Both the position numbers and the translations under genes were made by a program. Below the pieces are notes generated by a model that searched no databases, was not told the origin of the DNA, and saw only the letters and a program-made list of their open reading frames with translations. From the NCBI GenBank assembly GCA_000969725.1, contig JXSR01S004023.1: 30,483 bases of DNA. One strand, written 5' to 3'. Source of the stretch: Ophiothrix spiculata. Lineage: Eukaryota; Echinodermata; Ophiuroidea; Amphilepidida; Ophiotrichidae. Below, piece after piece: positions 1 to 9,978 of the stretch. Positions within the stretch are counted from its first letter, which is position 1. Each line of letters starts with the position of its first letter.

Positions 1-694
1 GCTATGGAATGCCAGTTTTGTACGGCAGAATCGTTGGTAAATTCTGATGCACTTTATGAATATTTGATACTTGCATAATTATAACATTTTGATATTTGAA
101 TGTTGAAATATTTCTCTGTTCTAAAGACATCGACATATTCTGTTACTAGTAGCAAGACATTTTCAATTTTTCAATATTTTACCACTTTCCTTATTAAATA
201 GAAAATGATGATAATGATAATAATGAAGCAAATATTCTTAGGTGTATTTAGCCTCAGGAATTACAGTAAAAATGTATGCAATTGTCTGATGACTGCTTTT
301 ATTTTAATATTTCCATCTTAATCAATGTCTAAATCTCCATGAAGTTGAATATTTCTGAACACGACAATAGAATGGTAATAAATAAAAAACAAGTAAAAAT
401 GTTTTGCAATTTGAGAAAGATATTGAAATTGATATGTAATTCTAGCATCAATATTTTTGATTTAAGATAAAAATCCTTAAGTTTAAAACTGAAGAAGATC
501 GTGTTTTAAAGTAATTCAATATACTGTGGATGAGATAAATTCCTATCAGGGACTATTTTTTGTTTTTCTGTGAATTATTTGTAACAAGATTTGCATCAAA
601 TCTTGAAGCTTTTTCTCATTACATCAGTACTATGTTGCCTGTATTCACCATCATTTTTGAATTAATTTAGGGCCCTGGGAAGACAAGATTTCAC

Positions 695-913
695 AACAGA
701 AGATATCATGACCTTCCCATCATGCCTTGCTTCCAATTGGATATTTTGCACAGGTTATCATGAACATCTTTAGTGATGAAACAGAACAATTAGCATACCT
801 CATCCCAATTTAATATTGCAGACATGTTTTATCACTAAAGCTATTCATGACAATCTGTTCAAAATATCCCATTGGAAGCAAGGCATGATGGGAAGGTCCT
901 GATATCTTCTTTT
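695..913. mobile_element. Foldback MITE, full copy in copy A
   Basis: The left arm (about 695-780) and right arm (about 825-913) are imperfect inverted repeats of roughly 85 bases. Both carry the core CCTTCCCATCATGCCTTGCT or its complement. The spacer includes CTCATCCCAATT. TTTCAC occurs at 689-694 and again at 917-922 and may be a target-site duplication, although the right copy sits three bases from the arm end. There is no coding capacity, so this is a non-autonomous DNA element of unknown superfamily. Confidence 0.8.
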
Positions 914-1447
914 AGGTTTCACTATATTACTATGAAGTTTGCCAATGATAGGGTTTTAAAATGTTGTATTTCAGGTAAAGAAAATGATTTTTTTTTTGTT
1001 CTGACCCTCCTCCCCATCATAGATGGGATCCATTCAGATCTGAAGTGGAAGAAGTCCTATTTTTACAGATTTGAAGAATAGTATTTCTTGCATATAGGTC
1101 ACTGTGTTTTTTTCGTATCGGTTATATTACTCAAATTATTAGCTAATTTTACAGGTGTGAGTCTCGCAAGATGGCGACACCCTGTGGACTTAATCATTCC
1201 AACCGCCAAGAAAATTGTTATTTTTACCTCACCTGAGTAATGAAATTAAGATTGGGAATACTACACTACATGATTATTATGAAACTTGTGTTTCAAATTT
1301 AGATTGGGTAAAATGGATTAATAAAAATAATGTAATTGTACAAAATTAGGACTGAATTTTGCATAATGTGATAGTGAATTTGCATAATTAAGATTCCCCT
1401 ACAAAATAAAACAAAAATTTAATTGAGCCTTCTATAGCTTATTTATA

Positions 1448-1993
1448 TACACTAGAACTAGCACCGTTCCCCTGATCGCCCCTCCCACGGACCCAGTAAC
1501 GACCCTGGGCGAAGTTTGACAGGGGGTGTTGGACAAGGCACTGAAATAAGGCTATATATACACAAATTCCAAGTTCCATTTAAACTTCAAGATGATTTTC
1601 AAATTACATACTTTAAGTAACAGTATCTGCCCGCAAAACTAAGGAATTTTTTTAGTAAGATTTTTTGTAAGATATATTTGTTGTTTTGTTTTAAGACAAA
1701 TAGCGACGATCAAGTACATCGCAATTGGATATATGTTCAACCATCTTGTTTATGGTGTTCAGAATGCAAGCTTGCTGTGTTCGTTCATTGTCCTGGTCTT
1801 TGCATTAGTCCTAAGCCCTAGTCCTAAGTACTGCTAGTCCAAAGTTTTTGTCAATATGAGTGTTAAAGTCGGCGTCAAAATTCTTCAAACGATATAAATA
1901 AGCATCCAGAGTACAGGGCCAATTGTTTATGAACGCGATCGTACCCTGCACCTGGTGGTCAGTTGACTGGTTTTGTCCGAGGAATCCTGGCAG
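1448..1993. mobile_element. Insertion present only in copy A
   Basis: About 545 bases here are replaced in copy B by about 36 unrelated bases, while flanks align. The first part (about 1455-1550) is unusually G+C-rich for the window, and the rest keeps CpG dinucleotides, which would fit a relatively recent arrival. I see no convincing terminal repeats or open frame. It could be an insertion of unknown type or ancestral sequence deleted from copy B. Confidence 0.55.
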
Positions 1994-2189
1994 AGACTTT
2001 ACATATGTGTGGGTGGGGAAGGGACAAGTGGTTCGCCATTTGGATCAGCAACATCCACAAGCATTGCCTTGATTCTTCTATACTTTTGCACTCTGCTTGA
2101 ACCCTCATGCTTCTCTGCACATTTTTCATGAATGAAGAATGAGCTCTTAATCATGAATATTTCCTGGAAGCTTTTCATAAAAATTACAC

Positions 2190-2216
2190 TTGAAAGATGC
2201 TTAATGCCCCACACAC
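2190..2216 (-). CDS. Candidate 27-nt exon, copy A (VCGALSIFQ)
   Basis: The acceptor is a pyrimidine-rich tract ending GGCTGCAG, and the donor is CAA|GTGTAA. Read in phase 0 the exon gives VCGALSIFQ and leaves in phase 0. The 27 bases are identical in copy B. In the complete unit the phase fits both the exon upstream (ending KGCSF) and the one downstream (starting ITKF). An alternative is a longer exon running to about 2059 in another frame, which starts VWGIKHLSS. Copy B needs two compensating indels to keep that frame. Function unknown. Confidence 0.3.
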
Positions 2217-2890
2217 CTGCAGCCAAATGAGTAAAAGTGAACAGAAATTGTGTCAAAATGAGCAATTATACATGCTACGCATGAATGTTCAGGTGCCACT
2301 TGACGATCATTATTTCAAACACTTGTGTGTGAAAATGCATTACCGATATAGAAGTCAACTAGGTGGACATGGCTATGCTTTGCCTGAAAATGTGAAAGGG
2401 TGCATGTGCTTATCCAGGACATGTTATGGCATTCTTGTAACATTATGTCAAGTGTCCTCAAACTGAATGTTCTAAAAGGCATTAGTTTCTTGAAGACTCT
2501 TGAAGAGGTTGACAATAATGGATAGTCTTTACAGCTCAATATTGAAGAAAAAAGCTTATGAATCGGGTAAAACCTGTACTCTCTGCAATATTTGGCCTCC
2601 TTCCAGTAATGTTGTTCATGTATTCCAACCTGATGAATCTATTCTATAGTTATTACTGTTATTATGAGCAGGTTCATGTTTTTCAAATTCAAGCTTTTAG
2701 CAGTAGCTTGTAATTTTATCAAATTATTCAAAAGTAAATAAATCAGAGCTAAAATTGATTGAAAAAAATATAGTTTCATTTACTTAATAACATGCTACAG
2801 GTTTTGTCTGATAAAATATAAAATTATGAGATACATCAGTTAATCTCACAATGATGAGACATATGACCTGAAGATGTTTCCAGTTTCTAC

Positions 2891-3070
2891 AAATGAGCAT
2901 CCCTTAAGCATTCGTAAAATGATTAAAGAAGGAAAACACTTCAGTTTTGTATGATTCTTATGTGAAAATGTTCCATTTCCTATCGATGTGTCATATTTCA
3001 TGTTAGAAATCCAAGCATGTATTGGGGTTTTATTTTGTATTATGACAGGTGTTTTCTTGAGGTGAAGAAA
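2891..3070 (-). CDS. Candidate 180-nt exon, copy A (FLHLKKTP...GCSF)
   Basis: An open frame of 60 codons lies between a strong acceptor (TTTTGTTTTCTAAATTCTCAAG) and a GTAGAA donor, phase 0 to 0. Recognisable stretches are FLHLKKTPV, IHAWISNMKYDTSIGNGTF and MLKGCSF. Copy B (25028-25210) has only 4 substitutions and one in-frame 3-base insertion over the same length, while surrounding DNA is full of frame-breaking indels. That supports coding, although all four substitutions change amino acids. Family not recognised. Confidence 0.42.
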
Positions 3071-3317
3071 CTTGAGAATTTAGAAAACAAAAAGGCACAA
3101 AAATTATAAAGTAACATTCAAAAACCAAATTTGACTGTGTATAAGTTCATTGCCACGTTTGAACATGAAAATGCTTTTTAGAGCAGACATAAGGCAACAT
3201 TACAAAGTGGGATAGGTACAGAGAAAAGGTGTTTGGGAAGGAGTGAGTGACCTATGTGGGCCATTTTTGTTTTCTTAAGCTTTTGATTTTTAGATAGCAG
3301 ATTTACCTGTGGTGTAC

Positions 3318-3382
3318 CTTGATGTGTTTGATCAAATTGTCAGGTACAAGGTAGTAGGTATAGGTGATAGTTGTAGCAAAGA
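3318..3382 (-). CDS. Candidate 65-nt exon, copy A (YTYYLVPDNLIKH)
   Basis: The acceptor AATAAAG follows a CCCATCTTCC tract. The frame enters in phase 1 and contains YTYYLVPDNLIKHIK. Two donors are possible: AAG|GTACAC at 3317, which keeps phase 0 with the next exon, or CACAG|GTAAAT at 3306, which is the stronger site but leaves phase 2. Copy B has the same length and mostly conservative changes (D/E, I/V twice, T/A). The upstream junction is unresolved because the neighbouring exon appears to end in phase 0. Confidence 0.33.
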
Positions 3383-3619
3383 CTTTATTTAATCATTTTG
3401 GAAGATGGGATATAAAATCTGTTTTCATCTTAACAGTATTTTTTGATATCATTAGGGTGTGAATGGTCAGTTAGTAGCTATAAAATGATCAGGCCCATCT
3501 AAACTTGAAGGAAAAGGTTACATAAAGATTGCTTTTAACATTTTAAGGGAATTAATTATTTTGGAATTCTTTGTATAACCTTCATAACAAAATTAAAATT
3601 ATGTACAATTTGTAATCAC

Positions 3620-3728
3620 CTCATAATATGAAGGCATGTCTTTGTGTGAAGAACAAAGAATACAATGTGCTTTGTGAAAGACCAATTTGTTAAGTTCTTG
3701 AAAAATCATATCTGTGCCATTGACCTTG
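3620..3728 (-). CDS. Candidate 109-nt exon, copy A (KVNGTDMIFQEL)
   Basis: The acceptor is ATAATTGTGCCCAG and the donor TATGAG|GTGATT. The exon enters in phase 2, leaves in phase 0 and encodes KVNGTDMIFQEL, a variable middle, then CSSHKDMPSYYE. Copy B also has 109 nt; the middle differs by compensating indels that restore the frame, and both ends are identical. A faint resemblance to the region around helicase motif IV (hydrophobic stretch, then C-S) is not enough for a family call. The open frame also continues upstream in copy A to about 3806. Confidence 0.4.
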
Positions 3729-3881
3729 CTGGGCACAATTATATGCAAATTTGACGGACTGAATAACAATTCAGAAGAAGTTAATAACTTGACACTGACC
3801 AAAGGCAATTCTGTTCTATATTTTTAGCTCAAACAATGTCATGCCATATTAGATAATTGTAGCTGAAGATGGTAGCTCAAC

Positions 3882-3926
3882 CTCTGGCCAAGTCTATAGC
3901 CACATCGTGTTATTATTCCATATCGG
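3882..3926 (-). CDS. Candidate 45-nt exon, copy A (RYGIITRCGYRLGQ)
   Basis: The acceptor is TGATTAAAAATCTTAG and the donor CCAGAG|GTTGAG. The exon is phase 2 to 2, encodes RYGIITRCGYRLGQ, and is identical base for base in copy B. Its phase fits the exon upstream (6824-6864, phase 2 out) and the one downstream (3620-3728, phase 2 in). The surrounding 125 bases are also nearly invariant, so the conservation may reflect more than this exon. Confidence 0.35.
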
Positions 3927-6012
3927 CTAAGATTTTTAATCAACACAAATTTAAATGACCTTGCATAACCTCTATTGAAGTGGGGCAAATGAATACGTTT
4001 TTTTTCCCCTTTAGGGAAATATTAAGATTTGACTTTCACTGGTAAATTTAGACAAAAGAACATATCGTAGGATTATATCAAATCTTGGAATTGAAATAAT
4101 TAGATTTAGGGATTTTTTAGTCCTGGTTACAATTTATTGGAGCAGGATATTTGGTGCAATATGCTGTCCATCGGAATGAGTTAAAAAGTTGAATATGGCA
4201 ATTTTGAAAATCTTTTGACCAAATTGGTTATGAATATTTATTCTGGATAATATATGATGACTTGATCTTCAAATGGTGATTCACATGTCATTTTGACTTG
4301 TTTCATTTTATCATAATACGACGTTACCAAATTTTTACCAAGCATTACATAATAGTGCAGATACTTCTGTCACGATTTCCAAAATGATATAATACCATTT
4401 TTGACAAATTCTATTTGATAATAATAGAGTTGGAAATTTTCAAAGGCAATAAAATTTGTTATCATCTTTTCTACAAAACAAAGAGTTTTAAGGGGGAAAT
4501 GATTTGAAATTATAAAAGCTGCCCAGAAATCAAAACAAATGTATATTAGGTCCTCTGACTTGATTTGATTGCAATTTCATTTATAAATCTAAAAACGTCA
4601 AAAAAACTTCTCCAAATATTATTGGAGATCAATATCAGTATTTCTGTGCAGCACTTGCAGCACTTGCATCATTGAATTAGCATCATCAATTACTCCAGAT
4701 TTAATGCAGCGTATACCCAACATGACACTAAATTAACTCAAAAATCAGCGTGAGTTCCGTTCCGCTGAACAATTAACACCAGGATTTATCTTGCGAATTA
4801 AAATTTGCCTTTCACTGTTAGAAAAACTATACACGTATAATATTCATACCAAATTATTCCATCAGCATGAACTTACTACTTATATAACTGAGCGTTATTT
4901 TAATTATGTCAGATATTTCGGTTTAACCCAAAATTGGATTTTAGATTTCAGTTAAGTAAACATAGTCTTATAGCTATATTGAGGTTATGGCAACAAAGGC
5001 GTATCAAGGAATGCTATTAGTAAAGCAACACATTGAAATTTACAAATTAATGTTTGATAAATTACCATGGTTGATAGTTATGAAAGTAATTTCTTTGAAT
5101 ATTTGAGCAAAAAGGAACAATCTTGCAAAAAAATGCATGTTTTTTGAGAATCAAATGCCCATGATAGAGAATATTCTGATTTAATTTCATTATGCTCATC
5201 TTGCAGTGTGTATTATGTATTCAAATTCAGCAAGTTTGCAAATGAGAATAGAATCAAGAATTTCAGGTAATCACATGAGGTTAATGCTCTAACAGATAGA
5301 TATATGCAATAAAAAAGAAAATACCGGAATGTGTTTTCCTAACTTTTGTGTCAATAATGTCCTACATATTTATTTGATTAAAGTACCTATTAGGAATAAA
5401 AAGTACACTCTTTTATTTTGTCTTGCAGAAAAATTGTGCTAATTTGAAATATAAATTTCTGAAAAGATGTGTAAGACATTCCCAAATAAAGTTAAGCTTA
5501 TATTTTTACATTTGCAGGCAAGAAATGAATTAGTCTCTGAAGACAAACACATCAAATGCTTTAATGTGAAATACAAGAGGGTAATGGTGTAGTCTCTAAC
5601 ACAAATGCCTGAAAAGCTTGATTATTTGATTATTTACTAGTGATAAGAGGGAACACTATAGTACAAATAATCCCGCCTGCAGTGTTTGGAGTCTACTTGA
5701 TCAATCAACTTTCGAGTTGAACGGAATAAAAGATTTTTGGCAAGCACGTGAGACACATGCCATAATTGATTACCAACAAGGCATTTGATTTGTACAAATA
5801 GTGATTTATACTGAGAGAAAAAATGGTAGAATGACTTAAAAATACAAATTAACAAATTATACTGAGAAATGGTATCGAAAGAAGTTATTTTTAAAGCATG
5901 AAAATTGATATTTTTAGTCCAGCAGTAATGTCTCAAAATCATTCCACATGCACTTTCTCTCTATGCTAGCTGTCCTGATGAGGACATGTGCCATTATTTA
6001 TCAAACATTTAG

Positions 6013-6085
6013 TAAAATGCTTCCATTTATGGCATTGGCAATCAATTAGGAATGAAAGCATTAAAAAAAAAGGAAATATTAAAAC
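6013..6085. repeat. 73-bp segment present only in copy A
   Basis: Copy B joins the flanks directly. The segment starts TAAAATGCTTCCAT and contains ATGAAAGCATTA further on, a partial inverted pair, followed by a 9-base A run. It may be a small foldback insertion or a deletion in copy B. Confidence 0.5.
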
Positions 6086-6390
6086 AGGATCTAAACGAGA
6101 AGTGCATTCATTTCAAAATTGCCTTCATGTGTAAGTGATGACACATTTGTCTCCATTTGATGTTGACGAGGACCGTTTTATGTCAAAAGTGGTATAAAGA
6201 GGATGAGGGTTGAATCAAATCCCAGTGGAAAACAGATTTTGGTGGAAACCATCTAGAGCATCTCTAGGCTGTAATTAAAATCAACAGGGAGCCAATCCCA
6301 AGATGAAATTGTGCCAAGTCAAGTCAAATGTAGGATGATTTTAAGACATGTAATTTTTCAAAGTGATTTTTGATGACAAGTATGGGATGA

Positions 6391-6798
6391 GAAACTGTTT
6401 TTTCCATATTGGGTCTGGTTGAATATGACACGATTCTTCAAAATTGAAAGGCATTCTTGTTTTGTAAAAAACCTCAGACTGCATGAATGATACGAAAGAA
6501 GGGAATTGAATAAACCTCAATAATGAAAATATCCTTCACATATTATATTTTCCTTACAGATCTACATGCAGTCCTATGATAGATTTAGCAACAAGACAAA
6601 CACATTTATGGGACTATTTTGGGAAGTATGAATAAAATGAAAAGAAAATAGCACAACAAATCTTTTTATTAAGGATTCCAGAACCTAGAGCAAATTCCCT
6701 GAAAAATTACCAGAAAACTGCTTCAGGTCTATAACTTTGTATACAAATTTACTGGTAAACCTGGCGCAAATTTTTCTCCATTGCTCCCCTTAAAAAAT
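6391..6798. other. 0.4-kb segment of copy A replaced in copy B
   Basis: Copy B has about 45 unrelated bases here. The segment contains a plus-strand exon-like piece, 6560-6625: acceptor ATTTTCCTTACAG, 22 open codons beginning IYMQSYDRFSNKT, donor GGGAA|GTATGA. Because the main gene is on the other strand and copy B lacks the piece, this is more likely chance than an exon. Confidence 0.35.
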
Positions 6799-6823
6799 GC
6801 TTGCACAAAGTTTCTGGAATTAC

Positions 6824-6864
6824 CACCATTTACACAAGAAAAGGATAGAACATGATCCTTGCTT
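6824..6864 (-). CDS. Candidate 41-nt exon, copy A (KQGSCSILFLCKW)
   Basis: Excellent acceptor (GACCTTTTTTAATTACAG) and donor (GGTG|GTAATT). In phase 0 it encodes KQGSCSILFLCKW and leaves in phase 2, so it joins without a break to the exon upstream (ending EEAIK) and the exon downstream (RYGIITR). A second frame, SKDHVLSFSCVNG, is also open but does not fit the neighbours. In copy B the donor GT has become GC. Confidence 0.42.
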
Positions 6865-6962
6865 CTGTAATTAAAAAAGGTCTCTTGACTTTGATTTGAA
6901 AAAACATGCTCATATCATATACTTTGCAATATAGAACAAACATTAATGAAGATTGTTCTTAC

Positions 6963-6999
6963 TTTAATTGCTTCCTCATGCGGTACACTTGAAGGCAGT
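6963..6999 (-). CDS. Candidate 37-nt exon, copy A (LPSSVPHEEAIK)
   Basis: The acceptor is GAACATCCTTTCCAG and the donor TTAAA|GTAAGA. The exon enters in phase 2, leaves in phase 0 and encodes LPSSVPHEEAIK. The only two differences from copy B are both synonymous (His CAT/CAC, Glu GAG/GAA), and the donor changes from GTAAGA to the equally usable GTGAGA. This is the best coding signature in the duplicated block. A second frame, CLQVYRMRKQLK, is also open. A degenerate duplicate lies at 7145-7181. Confidence 0.47.
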
Positions 7000-7144
7000 C
7001 TGGAAAGGATGTTCCTGTAATATCATGATACACTTATAGACCTAGATTCTCTAATTGCTCCTAAATATCATCAACAAAAACATTATGCACATATCATCTA
7101 CCCCGGCCGGGTGTAGAAATAAAGCGCACAAATGATGTTACATG

Positions 7145-7181
7145 TTTAATGGATTCCCCGTGCCATACACTTGAAGGCATA
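7145..7181 (-). pseudogene. Duplicated exon relic (MPSSVWHGESIK), copy A
   Basis: This 37-base stretch is a diverged copy of the exon at 6963-6999: acceptor AG in the same place, same frame, MPSSVWHGESIK against LPSSVPHEEAIK. The donor is gone (TTAAA|CATGTA instead of GTAAGA), so it is probably not spliced as a cassette now. The copy-B counterpart differs within the 37 bases by one synonymous change (Ser TCC/TCA). Confidence 0.35.
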
Positions 7182-7199
7182 CTCAGGAGGATGTGTTCT

Positions 7200-8936
7200 G
7201 AGATATTATGATACGCATGGAATCATAATTAATTAGCCTGACATTTGTGTATGTTTTAATAGATGTGTTTCATGTATTGGCAACATGTGTTTGGTTCTTG
7301 TCTTCAGTAGACAGCATGAAATCAATGGCTTCCTGATTCGGGATGAGATAAGAGAATTTTTGATAGGAATTTATTTTAGAATCTATCAAATTTGGACATA
7401 GTTAACTGATAAGATGGATGATGATTACTGAAATAGATCATTTGGTTTGGATGGGGGACTTATATCATTGTATGTCTATGACATTGAACTACTTTTTGTG
7501 AATTTTTTTAACCTTAAATGCTGATTTTGTATTATTGTTCTTAGAGTTAGTCTTTAATAAAATTCATATGCTATGGAATTTTATGGTAGTGACTTCAATA
7601 CTAGTGATCTCACTTAAGCAACTTGGTGGTATTACACAGTTTTTAGAATAAAAACACTTTAAAAATAATATTTCTTTCATGATCCACTCCAAAAGTGGCA
7701 TATGCTGAAACAGATAGGTTTTTGCTATAGAAGGTGGTTTCAAAAGTGGGCTGCACACCATCACCCCTAGAATGTTTGTTACAAATAGGTTTTCAGCATA
7801 TTGTGTCTTTAAAATGTTGAAATAATTTTCATACTGTCTACAGAATTCAGTTTCAGTTTTTACAAATTCATCTATTAATCATTCTTTTCATCTCTATGCT
7901 GACAAAAACTGCTTCTGACATTGCAAAGGATTTGATTCTATTGATCATACTAAGGACTCGCTTTTATTTTTGCTTATTGGATTTTGCTGGACTGTGACGT
8001 GTTAGTGCTAGTAACTTTATTTTCACACTGTCAACAGCTTTCGGTTTCAGTTCTTAAAAACAAACCTATTTTCATCTCTATGCTGACAAAAGTTGCTTTT
8101 GACATTACAAAGGTTTTGATTCAATGGATCATTCCAAGAATCCGCTTTTATTTGAGGAAAAGAAAGAAATAATTGGCCGACCGACTTTGGCAAGTCAGGT
8201 GTTTTGTCTGGTCGTCAGTCATCTATATAACCAGTTTTTCATTGATGCAAGTGTGTAAAATATATCAGTTTAGAACGATACTCTGACTCATTGGCGCTTG
8301 CTCACACAGCTCGTTTTGTGGATACAAAGAGTTGGAGATATAGGAGGAGTGTTTACAGCCCTTGGACAAATTAATAGCATTGAATGTAGCATGTTCTGTT
8401 TAAGGTCAAAGTCAATGAGCTGGAATTCAATGTCGCTATTTAGGCCCAAATATGGCGCCAAGTTACCATGATGCATAATAGTTTTACTCCTTCAAGGCAT
8501 GCATATTTATATAATAAAATTCCAAAGATATATTTCTTGAAATGTGTTTTATAAAGAAGGCATACGTCTGGGGTTTGACAAATGTTGTAGTTGTGCTTTT
8601 TGAAATTACAGACAGACTTTTTGACAAAAGTATTGGACGTTATTGTTCGGCATTATGATACCTAGTATTTTTACCTCAGTCAATATATTTGTGTTGAACT
8701 TGTCACCCTGCTTTTGGCTATAGCTGTGTTAAAGACTATTGAGTGGAGTGTTTATATATGGCTAAAACGTGGCATTACTTTTTCAACCACAATGTTTTGA
8801 ATCATTCAATTTACCAATTCATTCATAGTTATTTATCTGATGTCACAGACAGGGCAGTATTGAATGTGAAATTTATTGGAAAGAGGAATACATTGGAGTC
8901 ATAATGATTTTCCTCTGGCCTGGGGCTGAGTATGAA
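7200..8936. other. Copy A right part: tandem 345-bp relic, no clear exon
   Basis: About 7827-7968 and 8021-8290 are two units of a tandem repeat that is complete in copy B (29216-29840). Shared blocks are ATCTCTATGCTGACAAAA, GACATT(A/G)CAAAGG and CGCTTTTATTT. In copy A about 165 bases between the units have been lost. The minus-strand frame 8288-8476 and its copy-B equivalent are open by length only. A weak exon-like minus site lies near 8675-8705 (donor lost in copy B). I see nothing else. Confidence 0.6.
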
Positions 8937-9589
8937 ATATTTTTAATTTAATAGATTTGAAAGCAAGCAAGGACTCATTGTTCAATAAAATTATAGTGAA
9001 AGATTATAGTATTAAAATTTTGGATTAACCTATAAAAATAGATTAATAAAATTTGTTAACACAATATATTCAGAACAAAATAAGAAAAGATACAATAAGA
9101 AAATAAGAAAAAATACAATAGACAAAGTTAGATTCAGTATCAGGTTCTTATGTAAAAGACAAAGTCTAATTAATTAGTGTAATGAAACGGCAAGCTAATT
9201 ACCGACATATCGCAAGCATAGGATGTTATCAGTTTAAAATAGTATCATGGGTTCTGAGATTTATGCATCACTGCTAAAATTAGGTTTCAACAAAAAGTTT
9301 AATCTTTTAATTCAAGAACACTTTTCCTCCAATGTTTATATTGTTAATTTTGCATACTTTCATTCAAAAATACAACATTGACTTTGTGTACCTGTAACTC
9401 TTATTTTATATGATTTCCCAGTCCGATTGTTGAAAAGAGAAATTTATAGCCATTTTATTTGGTCATGCTTTCTTGACAATTTATGCATAGTCATGTAACA
9501 GTACATTATACTGCATCAATATCATCATTTGCTTTCACACAATTTGATTACCAACATTATATATTACGTGCCATCTAACGAAGTGCGAC
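8937..9589. other. AT-rich DNA, no feature seen
   Basis: A- and T-rich non-coding sequence. A plus-strand acceptor-like site (TTATATGATTTCCCAG near 9420) is followed by 24 open codons but no donor. I could not support a gene here. Confidence 0.5.
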
Positions 9590-9775
9590 ATGACACATAC
9601 ATTTGTCACAGCAAGGCCCCGGGGTGTAATCAACGACAAGATACCAGGTCAAGGGTCACCGTCCTCCACAGCAGGTCTCCCTTCACGCAGTATGGAACCA
9701 ATATCGAGGCATGTTGCTGGTGGGTTAATCCATGTCTTTGCATGTCGTAGAAGTAACGGTATGCGCACAACGTAG
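9590..9775 (+). promoter_or_regulatory. CpG-rich patch, candidate regulatory element or exon
   Basis: About half G+C in a one-third G+C setting, with roughly ten CpG dinucleotides in 190 bases and a CCCCGGGG palindrome. It contains a perfect DR1 motif (9646-9658). The plus strand is open for 61 codons (GVINDKIPGQGSPSSTAG inside) after an acceptor-like TTGTCACAG, with a possible donor AACG|GTATGC. The minus strand also has open stretches (WINPPATCLDIGSILREG). So it could be an exon of an unseen gene, an enhancer, or an inserted fragment of a richer sequence. Confidence 0.4.
9646..9658 (+). promoter_or_regulatory. DR1 nuclear-receptor motif
   Basis: AGGTCA A GGGTCA: two hexameric half-sites in direct orientation separated by one base. 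This is the classic DR1 arrangement bound by RXR heterodimers, HNF4 and COUP-TF type receptors in animals. It lies inside the CpG-rich patch. Binding is inferred from the motif only. Confidence 0.4.
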
Positions 9776-9978
9776 AGATTTGAAATGGACGGTTAAGATT
9801 CATGAAATAGTTCTAGTATCAAGTGAAGGTCAGCTTTGTATTTATGTTTTTATGTTCACATGTGTGTACATCTTTATATCAAGTCTTCAGAACATTTGAT
9901 GTTGTGATGGTAAACATGGAGACAAAATGTCGAATACCATCCCAGCTGGAGGTCTATTTATAAATACATTTGGTTTGG

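Larger units (their letters stand above)
6960..7219 (+). repeat. Diverged 75-bp direct repeat around the exon pair
   Basis: 6960-7033 and 7144-7219 share a common order of blocks: TTTAAT, ACACTTGAAGGCA, AGGATG, TATCATGATAC or TATTATGATAC. Spacing is about 184 bases. The same arrangement exists in copy B (28377 onwards and 28544 onwards), so the small duplication predates the large one. It carries the 37-nt exon and its relic. Confidence 0.7.
1..8936 (+). repeat. Copy A of long direct duplication
   Basis: The whole stretch realigns to 22175-30483 in the same orientation and order. Long runs differ by only a few percent, while other parts differ by about 7-10% and by indels of tens to hundreds of bases. 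Copy A is about 630 bases longer than copy B. Main A-only parts are 1448-1993, about 5105-5425, 6013-6085 and 6391-6798. The left edge coincides with the window edge, so the true boundary is not visible. Confidence 0.97.

Noticed and set aside
2315..2539. Minus-strand 74-codon frame with a GTAATG donor
   Set aside because: Copy B has a one-base insertion that stops the frame, and nearly all substitutions change amino acids.
3383..3450. In-frame upstream extension of the YTYYLVP exon across a TGA shared by both copies (selenocysteine or readthrough)
   Set aside because: The 11 codons before the TGA differ at 6 of 33 bases, 5 of them changing amino acids, so this looks like intron. No SECIS-like element was evident.
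5966..5990. Hammerhead-ribozyme-like CCTGATGAGGAC, also in copy B
   Set aside because: The CTGATGAG core is present, but no GAAA(C) core strand follows within range and no stems I/III close around it. The match is explained by a short palindrome GTCC...GGAC.
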